Below are positions 30,136 through 38,879 of a DNA stretch of 64,000 nucleotides, one piece after another. The translations under genes were made by a program, and so were the position numbers. Positions within the stretch are counted from its first letter, which is position 1. Each line of letters begins with the position of its first letter. A model generated the notes under the pieces. The model was not told the origin of the DNA and did no database searches. It saw only the letters and a program-made list of their open reading frames with translations. Source of the DNA: CAKZLS01 sp963701445 (GTDB lineage Bacteria > Pseudomonadota > Alphaproteobacteria > Rhodospirillales > Defluviicoccaceae); assembly GCA_963701445.1 (NCBI GenBank), contig CAVPAM010000039.1:1-64000 (forward strand). The letters run 5' to 3'.

Positions 30136-32418
30136 ATGGTTGTTCTCTCGAAAACACCCGGGACAGAGGCAGTTTCCGACATCGGCAAGACCCAGAAAAT
30201 CATCGGGGTCCTGATGGATCAGGTGGAGCGCGGGATCAACTCGCAGGGCAACGGGTTTTCCCTGTTCCAGGCCGCCATTCTTCTCGAGGACAGGGTCAGG
30301 GAGCGGACCCGGACCCTCCAGGGCGCGTTGCGCGATCTCGAGGATGCCAATCGGGCGCTCTCCAAGGCCAAGGCGGAAACCGAAGCCACCCAGACCCGCC
30401 TGATGGAGGCCATCGAGACCATTTCCGAGGGCTTCGCCCAGTTCGACAAGGACGACACCCTCGTCCTCTGCAATTCCAAGTTCATGGAGCTGTGGCCGGG
30501 CATCGAGGCGATCGCGCGTCCCGGCGTCGCCTTCGAGGACATCTCGAGATGGACCGTGGCACAGGGCCTGGTCTCCCCCACCGTCGGCGACGCGGATGAA
30601 TGGGTCCGCGCCCGTCTTCGCTCCCACCGCTCTCCGAACGAGCCGCTCGTGGTTCCGTTGACCGACGGGCGCTGGCTGCAGATCACGGAACGCGTGACCC
30701 GGGACGGCGGGACCGTCGGTATCTACACCGATATCAGTGAAATCAAGCGATCCGAGGAGCGGCGCCGCGAACGGGAGCTGGCCGAGAAGTCCGTCCTGCT
30801 GCAATCCACGCTCGACAACATCGTGCAGGGCGTATCGGTGTTCGACAAAGACCGCAAATTGGTCGCGTGGAACGACCGTTTCGTCGACCTTCTGGATCTG
30901 CCGGACTGGCTGGCCAGGCCCGGCATGCTGTTCTCCGATTATCTCCGCTACCGGTGCGAGAAAGGCGACTACGGCAGCGACGGGGCCCATGCTGTCGCGG
31001 TCCGCCTGGACTCGGCCCAGAACGCGAAATCCATGCATCTCGAGCAGACGCTGGCGAACGGGACCGTCCTCGAAATCCGGCGCGATCCCATGCCGCAAGG
31101 CGGCTTCGTCACCACCTACGCCGATATCACCGACCGCAAGGAGGCCGCCGAGTTGCTCAGGGAATCCAAGGAAAACCTGGAGCGGCGCGTCGAGGAGAGA
31201 ACGGCCGAACTGACCAGCGTCAACGCCAAGCTTCGGCTGGAAATCGAGGAGCGGACACGGATGGCGGAGGCGCTGCGCGCCGCCAAGGCGGAGGCCGAGG
31301 ATGCCAACCTGAGCAAGACCCGGTTCCTCGCCGCCGCCAGCCACGACCTGCTCCAACCCTTGAACGCGGCGCGGCTGTTCGTCTCGGCCCTCGCCGAGCG
31401 GGATCTGCCTGAGAAGGAAAGCGTGTTCGTCTCGCGGATCGACGGAGCGCTGGCGAGCGTGGAAGGCCTGTTGGGGACGCTGCTCGATATCTCTAAATTC
31501 GATGCGGGCGTCGTCGCCACCGAGGAAGCGGATTTCCCTATCGGCGACCTCTTCCGCGCCCTGGAGCAGGAGTATGGCCCCCTCGCCCACGAAGAGGGGT
31601 TGGGGTTCAGGGTCGTTCCCTCGGCGGTCATGGTCCGCTCGGACCCGGCCCTTCTCGGGCGCATCCTCCGGAACTTCGTGAGCAACGCTATCCGCTACAC
31701 CCGGGAAGGACGGATCGTTCTCGGATGCCGCCGCATGGGCGGCCGCGCGCGGATCGAGATCTGGGACACGGGGATCGGAATTCCGAACGATCACCTCGGC
31801 GATATCTTCGAGGAGTTCCAGCGGTTCAACGTGCCTCAACATCTCCGGGAGAGAAGTTACGGGCTCGGCCTCGCGATTGTCTCCCGCATCGCCCGGATTC
31901 TGGGTCACCGGATCGGGGTCCGGTCGTGGGAGGGGAAAGGATCGGTGTTCTCCATCGAGATCCCGCTCTGCAAGGCCGGCCGCGCGGCCGAACGGCCAAG
32001 GCCCATCTACCCGGCGCCCAGCGACAATATTTCGGGTTCCTTCGTGGTGGTGGTGGAGAACGAGGACAGCATCCTGGCGGGCATGCGGGAGCTGTTGGAA
32101 GGATGGGGCTGCGAGGTTCTCACGGCGACGGGGGCCGCCATGGCGCTGTCCCAGTTGACCGCGAGCGGCCGCGTCCCCGACATCGCGGTCGCGGACTTTC
32201 ACCTGGACGAGGGTGGAAACGGGTTGTCGGCGATCCAGGACATTCAGCGAACTTGCGGCCATGACGTACCGGCCATGATCATCACCGCGGATCGCAGTTC
32301 CGAAACCCTGCGGCTGGTCAGGGAACACGGCTTTCCGGTGCTCAAGAAGCCCGTCAAGCCGGCCAAGCTGCGGGCGCTCATGTCGCATTTGCTGACCGAG
32401 GAGATGACGCCGGTCTGA
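30136..32418 (+). CDS. PAS-domain hybrid histidine kinase (NahK/ErcS'-like)
   Basis: Cytoplasmic sensor kinase of 760 residues without membrane spans. Domain order is an N-terminal coiled coil (LLEDRVRERTRTLQGALRDLE), a first PAS near 95-205 (SEGFAQFDKDDTLVLCNSKF), a second PAS near 225-340 (VQGVSVFDKDRKLVAWNDRF), another coiled coil, and HisKA with His403 in AAASHDLLQPLNAARLF. The HATPase follows (NFVSNAIRYTREG, WDTGIGIPNDH, YGLGLAIVSRIA), then a C-terminal receiver with Asp687 in AVADFHLDEGG. The architecture is that of Pseudomonas NahK/ErcS'. ATG 30136 has GGGAGGCGCGGAG upstream. It is convergent with the response regulator gene, 28 bases apart. Confidence 0.92.
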   Translation: MVVLSKTPGTEAVSDIGKTQKIIGVLMDQVERGINSQGNGFSLFQAAILLEDRVRERTRTLQGALRDLEDANRALSKAKAETEATQTRLMEAIETISEGFAQFDKDDTLVLCNSKFMELWPGIEAIARPGVAFEDISRWTVAQGLVSPTVGDADEWVRARLRSHRSPNEPLVVPLTDGRWLQITERVTRDGGTVGIYTDISEIKRSEERRRERELAEKSVLLQSTLDNIVQGVSVFDKDRKLVAWNDRFVDLLDLPDWLARPGMLFSDYLRYRCEKGDYGSDGAHAVAVRLDSAQNAKSMHLEQTLANGTVLEIRRDPMPQGGFVTTYADITDRKEAAELLRESKENLERRVEERTAELTSVNAKLRLEIEERTRMAEALRAAKAEAEDANLSKTRFLAAASHDLLQPLNAARLFVSALAERDLPEKESVFVSRIDGALASVEGLLGTLLDISKFDAGVVATEEADFPIGDLFRALEQEYGPLAHEEGLGFRVVPSAVMVRSDPALLGRILRNFVSNAIRYTREGRIVLGCRRMGGRARIEIWDTGIGIPNDHLGDIFEEFQRFNVPQHLRERSYGLGLAIVSRIARILGHRIGVRSWEGKGSVFSIEIPLCKAGRAAERPRPIYPAPSDNISGSFVVVVENEDSILAGMRELLEGWGCEVLTATGAAMALSQLTASGRVPDIAVADFHLDEGGNGLSAIQDIQRTCGHDVPAMIITADRSSETLRLVREHGFPVLKKPVKPAKLRALMSHLLTEEMTPV

Positions 32419-32446
32419 CGCAACCGGGTCGCGAGGGACGCCGCCG

Positions 32447-33103
32447 TCAGCTCTTGCCGAAATCCAGGTCGCGGGCGGCCAGAACGGCCTGGGTGCGGCT
32501 GTGCACCTTGAGCTTGCGGAGAATGGCGGTGATGTGGGCCTTGACGGTGGATTCCCGGATATCCAGCTCGTAGGCGATCACCTTGTTGGATTTGCCGTTC
32601 GCCAGAAGCTTCAGGACGCGAAGCTCCCCCCGGGTCAGCGCCGGACGCCGCTCGTCGCCCGCGTGCCTGGCGCCGACGCCGCCGCGTCCCGAACCGGCGT
32701 CGGCCGCCTCCTCGTCGGGGATGTACAGGCCGCCCGCGATCACGCATTCCATTCCCTCGCGGATGGCGTCCCTCGAAAGCGACTTCGGAATGAACCCCAG
32801 CGCGCCGTAGGTGATGGAATCGCGGACGACGTCCCGCGACGTCGCCGCCGACACCACCACGATGGGAACGGAGGGCGCGATGTTGCGCAGTTCGATCAGC
32901 CCCGAGTAGCCGTTGGATCCGGGCATCTGAAGATCGAGCAGGATGAGATCCAGGTCCAGGTCCGGTTCCGCGGTGACAAGGTCTCGGGCTTCGTCCAGGG
33001 TCCCGGCCTCGAGGATTTCATGCTCGCCGGACATGCCGTCGATCACCTCGCGGAGGGCGGCGCGGAACAGCGGGTGATCGTCGGCGATCAGAACGGTGAA
33101 CAT
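32447..33103 (-). CDS. LuxR/NarL-type response regulator (ErdR/AgmR-like)
   Basis: DNA-binding regulator of 218 residues. The receiver domain has acidic Asp8/9 (VLIADDHPLFR), phospho-acceptor Asp57 (LILLDLQMPG) and a GALGFIPKSL switch region. The LuxR-type HTH follows a Gly-rich linker: LTRGELRVLKLLANGKSNKVIA to RESTVKAHITAILRKLKV. Similar regulators (ErdR/AgmR/ExaE group) control quinoprotein alcohol oxidation in Pseudomonas. The ATG lies only 21 bases after the pqqE stop, so it is most likely the last gene of the pqq operon. It is the best local candidate for binding the repeated 25-bp promoter element (inference). Confidence 0.9.
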   Translation of the reverse strand: MFTVLIADDHPLFRAALREVIDGMSGEHEILEAGTLDEARDLVTAEPDLDLDLILLDLQMPGSNGYSGLIELRNIAPSVPIVVVSAATSRDVVRDSITYGALGFIPKSLSRDAIREGMECVIAGGLYIPDEEAADAGSGRGGVGARHAGDERRPALTRGELRVLKLLANGKSNKVIAYELDIRESTVKAHITAILRKLKVHSRTQAVLAARDLDFGKS

Positions 33104-33124
33104 GTCCGCTCGCTCCCAAGGCGT

Positions 33125-34234
33125 TCACGACAGGTCACGAACAACGGTCTCCTTTCTCGCGCCTCGATAGACGACGGTCTCGGCGGTGCTTCCGGCTTCC
33201 TCGGCCGCCATCGCCCGGACCGTTTCATGAAGGGGCGAGAGGGCGCACACGGGATCGGTCTGGGCGGCGTCTCCGGCCAACGCCATGGCCTGGCAGCGGC
33301 AACCGCCCCAGTCCACCTCGCGAAATTCGCACGACGCGCAGGGCTCCGGCATCCAGTGCGTTCCGCGAAAGCGGTTGAAGGCCTCCGAGTGGTCCCAGAT
33401 GTGCTCGAGGGTACCGTCGAAGACCGTGTCGAAGGTCAGTCCCGGGATCGTCGTCGCCGCGTGGCACGGAAGGACCCGGCCGCTCGGATCGATGTTCATG
33501 AACCGCCGTCCCCACCCTCCCATGCACGCCTTGGGCCGGCGGGCGTAGTAGTCCGGCACCACGTAGTCGATGGTCAGAACCCCGGCGAGCCGCCGCCGCG
33601 CGTCCTCGACGATGGCGGTCAGCTCGTCGAGCTGTTGCTCCGTCGGCATCAGGAACGCCCGGTTCTTGAGGCCCCAGCCATAGTATTGAACGCTGGCCAC
33701 CTCCAGCCGGCCGGCTCCGAGTTCGACGGCCAGGTCGATCAGCTCGCCGGCGCGGCCGGCGTTGTGGCGGTGAATGACCGCGTTGACGGTGAAGGCGAGG
33801 TTCGCGTCCACGATCCGGCGCGCGACCTCCAGCTTGCGGCGATGCGCGTCCTTCAATCCCCCCACCAGGTCCCCGCACGCGGCATCGGTGTCCTGGAAGC
33901 TGAGTTGAACGTGTTCGAGGCCGGCCTCCGCCAGCCGGCGCAAGTCGTCGCCCTCTAGAAGGACACCGGAGGTGATCAGGTTGGTATACAGGTCGCGGCC
34001 GGCGGCATGGCGAACCAATTCGACGAGATCCTTGCGGACGGTCGGCTCGCCCCCGGAAAAATGGACCTGATAGACCCCCATCTCCGAGGCCTCGTCGAGA
34101 ACCCGCAGCCACGTCGCCGTATCGAGCTCGCGGCTGGACGGCTCCAGGTTCAGCGGATTGGAACAGTACAGGCAGCGCATGGGGCAGCGGTGGGTGATCT
34201 CGGCGAGCAGCGCCAGCGGCGGTTCCATACTCAT
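33125..34234 (-). CDS. pqqE: PQQ biosynthesis radical SAM protein PqqE
   Basis: Radical-SAM enzyme that cross-links the Glu and Tyr of PqqA. The SAM cluster ligands are Cys17, Cys21 and Cys24 in RCPMRCLYCSNPL, and HFSGGEPTVR follows. The SPASM-type auxiliary cluster region is visible at the C-terminus (KACMGGWGRRFMNI, VLPCHAA, CASCEFREVDWGGCRCQ). The full length of 369 residues is normal. ATG 34234 overlaps the pqqD stop (ATGA), so translation is coupled to pqqD, whose product presents PqqA to PqqE. Confidence 0.97.
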   Translation of the reverse strand: MSMEPPLALLAEITHRCPMRCLYCSNPLNLEPSSRELDTATWLRVLDEASEMGVYQVHFSGGEPTVRKDLVELVRHAAGRDLYTNLITSGVLLEGDDLRRLAEAGLEHVQLSFQDTDAACGDLVGGLKDAHRRKLEVARRIVDANLAFTVNAVIHRHNAGRAGELIDLAVELGAGRLEVASVQYYGWGLKNRAFLMPTEQQLDELTAIVEDARRRLAGVLTIDYVVPDYYARRPKACMGGWGRRFMNIDPSGRVLPCHAATTIPGLTFDTVFDGTLEHIWDHSEAFNRFRGTHWMPEPCASCEFREVDWGGCRCQAMALAGDAAQTDPVCALSPLHETVRAMAAEEAGSTAETVVYRGARKETVVRDLS

Positions 34235-34518
34235 AACGCGAGGATTCCCTTGTCGGCCAGGTCCCCGACGAGCGCCAGGACGTCATCGGCGATCTCGACG
34301 CGCGGCGCGTCGAATTCCACCGACAACTGGTCGATGATGTCGGCCAGGGTGGCCTCGCCGGTGCAGCGTTGCAGGATTTCCACCGAATGCTCGTCCGGCA
34401 CCAGGAGCCGCTCGGGAGCCAGCACCACCCAGTGCCCGCGGCGGCGGTCGAACTTGAAGCGGACATGCGCGGCGAACCGCGGCTTGATCTCTTCGCCAAG
34501 CAGGCCGGGCGCGGTCAT
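34231..34518 (-). CDS. pqqD: PqqA peptide-binding chaperone PqqD
   Basis: RiPP-recognition protein that binds PqqA and delivers it to PqqE. The 95-residue sequence shows the PqqD pattern: KPRFAAHVRFKFDRRRGHWV then LAPERLLVPDEHSVEILQRC and a winged-helix end, LADIIDQLSVEFDAPRVEI. Start 34518 overlaps the pqqC stop, and its stop overlaps the pqqE start, each by ATGA. It is a stand-alone protein here, not fused to PqqC as in some methylotrophs. Confidence 0.95.
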   Translation of the reverse strand: MTAPGLLGEEIKPRFAAHVRFKFDRRRGHWVVLAPERLLVPDEHSVEILQRCTGEATLADIIDQLSVEFDAPRVEIADDVLALVGDLADKGILAL

Positions 34519-35252
34519 CGGCCCGCGTCCGGGTCGAACGCGCCCGGCGGAATGCGGCCCGGTTCCACATAGGCGGAATGCAGGGCGTCCAGTTGCGTCC
34601 ACAAGACGTTGCATTTGAACCTGAGCGCGTCGAGCACCGCCCGCTGGCGCTCGGGCGTCGTCGCCTCGCGCTTGACGTAGCCGAGGGCGAACTCCACGTC
34701 CCGCGGCGCCTGGGTCAGCCGCCGGCGGAAATAGGCCATGACGTCCTCGGCGATGAAATCGTAGTTCTCCAGCATTCCCGAAATCCGCTCGCGGTGGATG
34801 GTGGGCGCGAACATTTCGGTGAGCGACGACGCGATCGCCTCCAGCGTCGGGCGCTCGGCGACGAACCGCACATAGGCCTCCACGGCGAACCGGGTCGCCG
34901 GCAACGCGCCCTCCATGGACATGACATAGTCCCGATCCAGGCCGAGTCCGTCGGTCAGCACGAGCCAACGCTCGATACCGCCGGGATCGTCGCCGAAGCC
35001 GTCGTGATCGAGGATCCGGTGCAACCATTCCCGCCGCATCTCCCGGTCGGTGAGGCGGCTCATCAGCGCCGCGTCCTTGCGCGGAATGGCGGCCTGATAG
35101 CAATAGCGGTTGAGCGCCCAGGCCCGGACCTGGCCCTTGTTCAGCTTGCCGCCATGAAGCAGGCCGTGGAACGGATGCAGGTTGTGATAGCGCGTGGCGC
35201 CGATTTCGCGGAGACGGTCTTCCAGGCCTTGCGGGCTGAGCAATTCGCTCAT
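34515..35252 (-). CDS. pqqC: Pyrroloquinoline-quinone synthase PqqC
   Basis: Catalyses the last, oxygen-dependent oxidation and ring closure to PQQ. The all-helical protein (245 aa) shows the family core RYHNLHPFHGLLHGGKLNKGQ, ALNRYCYQAAIPRKDAALMSR, RILDHDG and MLENYDFI. ATG 35252 overlaps the pqqB stop (ATGA) and its own stop overlaps pqqD. The frame is intact. Confidence 0.96.
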   Translation of the reverse strand: MSELLSPQGLEDRLREIGATRYHNLHPFHGLLHGGKLNKGQVRAWALNRYCYQAAIPRKDAALMSRLTDREMRREWLHRILDHDGFGDDPGGIERWLVLTDGLGLDRDYVMSMEGALPATRFAVEAYVRFVAERPTLEAIASSLTEMFAPTIHRERISGMLENYDFIAEDVMAYFRRRLTQAPRDVEFALGYVKREATTPERQRAVLDALRFKCNVLWTQLDALHSAYVEPGRIPPGAFDPDAGR

Positions 35253-36182
35253 AGCCGGATGTCCATTCCGTCTTCCGCGATCTCCCATCCCGCCGCCTCG
35301 GCCTCGGCGCGCTCGGGCGACGTCGAGATGAGCGCCGGGTTGGTATTGTTGATGTGCACGAAGATCTTGCGGCCCACGTCCAGGCCGGCGAACGCGGCGA
35401 TGGACCCCTCGGGTCCGGACATGCACATGTGGCCCATGCGGCGTCCCGTCTTGACGCCGACGCCGGTGGTCCGCATTTCGTCGTCCGTCCACGTGGTCCC
35501 GTCGAAAAAAACCAGCTCGGCCGCGCGCAGGCGGTCCGCCAGATCGCCGGGCATGGCCGCGCACCCGGGCACGTAGAAGAAACTCCGCCCGTCCGACCGG
35601 TCGGTGATCCGGGCGCCGACGGCGTCCTCCGCGACGGTGCCGAAACCCGGGCCGGCCTCGGATTTTTCGAGGTAGAGCGCCACCTTGCCGGGGACCGGGA
35701 ACAGTTCCACCGACAGTCCCGAAGGCCGCCCGCCCGGAAGCTCCAGTTCGATCTCCCGCCCGAGATCGAAGGCGCGCCGGTCCGACGCTGTCGGCGTTCA
35801 ACACGTCGAACACGATATTGCCCGCGAGCACGTCATGCACCCGGCGGGTGGCGTACAGGGTCAGCGGCTGGCGTTCGCGAAGGGTCAGAAGCCCCGCGAT
35901 ATGGTCGACGTCGGCGTTGGTCAGCACGACGCCGGCGATCGGGCTGTGACGCGCCCCGTGAACGGGGTGAAGAGGAGGTGATTGAGTAATCTGCTGGCGG
36001 AGGTCTGGTGACGCATTGAGCAGGAACCAGTTCTCGTTGTCGGCCGTCACGGCGAGTGTCGACTGGGTCCGGGCGACGGCCGCCGGATCGCCCGCGCGTG
36101 CCCGGCGGCAGTTCGGACAGCCGCAGTTCCACTGGGGGAACCCGCCGCCCGCGGCGGACCCAAGTACGAGAATTCTCAACAT
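35249..36182 (-). CDS. pqqB: PqqB, metallo-beta-lactamase-fold hydroxylase, frameshifted
   Basis: Hydroxylates the tyrosine of the excised Glu-Tyr dipeptide in PQQ synthesis. From ATG 36182 the N-terminal part reads RILVLGSAAGGGFPQWNCGC, then TQSTLAVTAD and VVLTNADVDHIAGLL, a metallo-hydrolase site. At about 35789 one extra G breaks the frame after FDVLNADSV. The next frame continues RRAFDLGREIELELPGG and LFPVPGKVALYLEK to the stop at 35249. The rest of the pathway is intact, and PqqB is required for full PQQ production in characterised systems, so a sequencing error is the likeliest cause. It lies 89 bases after pqqA. Confidence 0.92.
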
Positions 36183-36271
36183 GGGGCACCCGCCCCGAGG
36201 CCGGAGACGGCGCGGCGCTCATCCCCCGGGAGAGAGTACCCCCCGGAAGCGACGAGCGCCCGCTGAAGGCG

Positions 36272-36352
36272 CTACAGCTTGGCGCAAGCGTAGCAGTTGA
36301 TTTCCATCCCGACGGCGATTTCGACGATTTTCGGACGATTCCACTTACGCAT
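36272..36352 (-). CDS. pqqA: PQQ precursor peptide PqqA (26 aa)
   Basis: Ribosomal precursor of PQQ. The peptide starts MRKWNRPKIVEI and ends EINCYACAKL; Glu17 and Tyr21 are the conserved E-x-x-x-Y pair that becomes the cofactor skeleton. ATG 36352 has GGGAGGG about 9 bases upstream. The gene stands at the head of pqqABCDE, and one copy of the repeated regulatory element lies 86 bases ahead of its start. Confidence 0.97.
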   Translation of the reverse strand: MRKWNRPKIVEIAVGMEINCYACAKL

Positions 36353-36437
36353 GATCGATCCCTCCCGTAATCACTGTTGACGATTCATTGTATCGAACCC
36401 GAACCTACAAGTCGTTTACGGTATCCCCCTCCTCCCC

Positions 36438-36462
36438 GCAATTGGAAAAAGGTCGAATGCGA
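36438..36462 (-). promoter_or_regulatory. Regulatory element copy upstream of pqqA
   Basis: Plus strand reads GCAATTGGAAAAAGGTCGAA. This matches GCAATTGATAGAAAGTCGAA of the aorA copy at 16 of 20 positions and is the most diverged of the close copies. Its orientation relative to pqqA is the same as at the other sites. Confidence 0.6.
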
Positions 36463-36501
36463 GTGACTTTCGCTCGCGGTGTCCGGACGGCGGTGCGCGT
36501 T

Positions 36502-37377
36502 TTACGGCTCGCTCGGCGGCCGGTAGGAAATGCCGTGCGCGGCGAAGATGCGCTCGATGCCGCCGCTGGCCACTTCGGCGGCGACGATGTCCTCGACGGC
36601 GTAGCCGAGGTCGCGGGATTCGGTGTCCACCGCCACGCCGACCACCCAGCTCGACTGGCCGAAGCCCGTCATCGCGGCGGGAGCGAAACCGAAGCGCCCG
36701 GCGTCGGAACCGAGGCCGGCCTCCAGCTCGCCGCGGGGCGCCATGACGGCGGCGACCTCGCCGGCCACGAGTGCCCGTGTGGCCTCCCCGACGGTCCGGT
36801 AATGAACCACGTTCTCCCGGAGCTGTCCGCCATATGCGCTCGACAGATAGAAATCGGGAAGGGAATCCAGTTCGACCCCGACCTTTTCGCGCGTGAACAC
36901 CATGGGATCCGGGTTGGCCCCGATCCACTCCGGATCGTAGGCCAGGGCGAACTCCCGCCTGAAATAGGGAGCGAAGAAAGCCGCCATGGTGTTGCGAAGC
37001 GCCAACTGCCGGTCCATGGGAACATGAAGCATCAGGTCCGCCACTTCGCGCGTGATGTAATGCCCCTTCCAGACGGCATTGCGCAGATCGTCGTCCATGT
37101 TCTCGTCGGCGGTGACCACCATGAACGAAACAGCCACGCCCAGCCGTTCCGCGATGAGCCGGCCCAGATCCACGTCGACGCCCACCAGCGCGCCATCCCG
37201 ATGATACGAGAATGGCGGAAAGTCCCGGTAGACGGCGATGACGATGGTTCCGTCCTCGACGATGTCGTCGAGCGGGCGCGCGTGAGCGCTCGCCGCGCTC
37301 AACCCGATGGCCGCGCAGAGGGCCAGGATAACGGCCCTCCCGGCGCGGCCAAACACGGCATGGAGCGTGACGATCAT
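36502..37377 (-). CDS. MoxJ/XoxJ-like periplasmic binding protein (quinoprotein-associated)
   Basis: Family-3-type periplasmic solute-binding fold of 291 residues with a signal peptide (AVILALCAAIGLSAASAHA). Visible elements are TIVIAVYRDFPPFSYHRDG, GVDVDLGRLIAERLGV, and HVPMDRQLALRNTMAAFFAPYF, the last characteristic of the MoxJ/XoxJ group. In methylotrophs these assist methanol dehydrogenase activation and are not true ABC uptake proteins (established for XoxJ). It begins 15 bases after the aorC stop, so it ends the aor operon, and it lies immediately upstream of the pqqA promoter. Confidence 0.85.
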   Translation of the reverse strand: MIVTLHAVFGRAGRAVILALCAAIGLSAASAHARPLDDIVEDGTIVIAVYRDFPPFSYHRDGALVGVDVDLGRLIAERLGVAVSFMVVTADENMDDDLRNAVWKGHYITREVADLMLHVPMDRQLALRNTMAAFFAPYFRREFALAYDPEWIGANPDPMVFTREKVGVELDSLPDFYLSSAYGGQLRENVVHYRTVGEATRALVAGEVAAVMAPRGELEAGLGSDAGRFGFAPAAMTGFGQSSWVVGVAVDTESRDLGYAVEDIVAAEVASGGIERIFAAHGISYRPPSEP

Positions 37378-37392
37378 CCGCGTGGCCCGTCG

Positions 37393-38766
37393 TCAGGCGC
37401 CCGCGCGCGCCACGTAGGCCTCCGCGATCCGGTGCGGATCGGCCATCAGTTTCTCCTTCCAGGGGCCCAGCGGGACCTTGGTCTGGATCAGGCCCCGGAT
37501 CACGCCGACCCAGTCGGTGCGTCCCAGGCTGATGGCGCCCACGAGATGGTCATCGGCGAATTGCAGGTTGACGTACTTGAACGCGTCCTCGTCCACCCGT
37601 TCGGCGTGCTCGCCGCCCTCCACCCCCCGCCATTGACCGAACGAGCACGAGACCAGCCCCACCGTATCCAGCACGTTCATGACCAGGCTGCCCTTGAACG
37701 GCGCATGGCCGCCGGCCATGTTGATCGCGGCGATGCGGCCGTGATCGGCGGCGGTGGGTTGCACGGCATGCACCGAAAAACCTCCGGTGGAGAAGTCGGG
37801 GCCCTGCGCCACGTCGCCCGCGGCGAAGATGTTCGGATGACTGGACCGCAGGAACTGGTCCACCAGAACGCCCTGGTCGGTGTCGATTCCGCTGCCCTGA
37901 AGGAACCCCATGTTGGCGCGCACCCCGGCCGCGACGACCACCAGGCGCGCCGGCAGTTGCTGTCCGTTGTCGAGGTCCACGAGCAGGCCCTCGCCACCGC
38001 TGGCGGTGCCGGAGTCCGAGATCTTGCTGATGGACGTCGACGTCAGGACGTTCACGCCCTTGTTCTGGCACCATCTCTTCAGCATGCCGCCGGCAATCTC
38101 GTTCATCATCCGGGGTACCATCCGGTCGCCCATCTCGACGACGGTCAGCGTCACGCCCCGCTCGACGAGCGCCTCGAGAATGATACAGCCGATGAAACCG
38201 GCGCCGAGCAGCACCACGTGGGAGCCCGGCTCGGCCAGGCGGACGATGTTTCGGGCATCCTCGAGCGTCCAGCAGGAGTGCACTCCCGGCAGGTCCAGAC
38301 CTTCGATCGGGGGCCGGACCGCGCTTGCGCCGGTGGCGACGAGCAGCCGGTCGAAGGGCACGGTCTCCCCGCCCCGCATGTGGAGACGACCGGCGTCGGG
38401 AGAGATCCCCTCGACCCAGCCGTGCCGGACGTCGATGCCCAAGTCGCGGAAATGGCCGGGTGTCTTGCGAAGCTCCGTTCCCGCCTCGTCGATCATGTTG
38501 GAGAGGAAATAGGGAATGGCCATGCGCGAGTAGGGTTGGCCACCCTCGCCGTGAATGAGCAGAATATCGCCCGACGTGTCCATCTTGCGCAGCGTCTCCG
38601 AGGCGATCACCCCGGCGGGCCCCGCGCCCAGGATCACGTAGCGGGTCGACCCGTTGGCCGGGACCGTCGCCTCGGCGGGTGCCGCCGTCACCGGAGCGTC
38701 GTGCCGCTCACCGGGCGGCTGGGCTTGCGGTGAACCGGCGAACAGTCTGCGAAAAAAATCGAGCAT
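37393..38766 (-). CDS. aorC: FAD/NAD(P)H oxidoreductase subunit, AorC-like
   Basis: Flavoprotein of the pyridine nucleotide-disulfide reductase fold. The FAD dinucleotide motif is YVILGAGPAGVIASETL, the NAD motif is HVVLLGAGFIGCIILEAL, and the second FAD motif is HPNIFAAGDVAQG. A long N-terminal extension (residues 1-40, Pro/Ala-rich) precedes the Rossmann fold. Together with the two upstream genes it reproduces the AorA-AorB-AorC order of the tungsten aldehyde oxidoreductase of Aromatoleum aromaticum, where AorC passes electrons to NAD+. ATG 38766 follows aorB by 113 bases that contain a hairpin. Confidence 0.82.
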   Translation of the reverse strand: MLDFFRRLFAGSPQAQPPGERHDAPVTAAPAEATVPANGSTRYVILGAGPAGVIASETLRKMDTSGDILLIHGEGGQPYSRMAIPYFLSNMIDEAGTELRKTPGHFRDLGIDVRHGWVEGISPDAGRLHMRGGETVPFDRLLVATGASAVRPPIEGLDLPGVHSCWTLEDARNIVRLAEPGSHVVLLGAGFIGCIILEALVERGVTLTVVEMGDRMVPRMMNEIAGGMLKRWCQNKGVNVLTSTSISKISDSGTASGGEGLLVDLDNGQQLPARLVVVAAGVRANMGFLQGSGIDTDQGVLVDQFLRSSHPNIFAAGDVAQGPDFSTGGFSVHAVQPTAADHGRIAAINMAGGHAPFKGSLVMNVLDTVGLVSCSFGQWRGVEGGEHAERVDEDAFKYVNLQFADDHLVGAISLGRTDWVGVIRGLIQTKVPLGPWKEKLMADPHRIAEAYVARAGA

Positions 38767-38812
38767 GGCTCAATCCTCTCAAGCGCCGTCGCGTGCTTGA
38801 TCAATAAAAGGG

Positions 38813-38845
38813 GGCAAGGCGCGTTTGTCTCGCGCCTTGCCCGCC
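38813..38845 (-). terminator. Hairpin with T-run between aorB and aorC
   Basis: A perfect stem, GGCAAGGCGCG against CGCGCCTTGCC with a 7-base loop, is followed on the minus strand by TTTTATT. It can act as a partial terminator or an mRNA 3' stabiliser, making aorAB more abundant than aorC and the genes behind it. Confidence 0.75.
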
Positions 38846-38879
38846 GAGGTTCATTGGGGAAGGAAACCTTGGCCACCAT

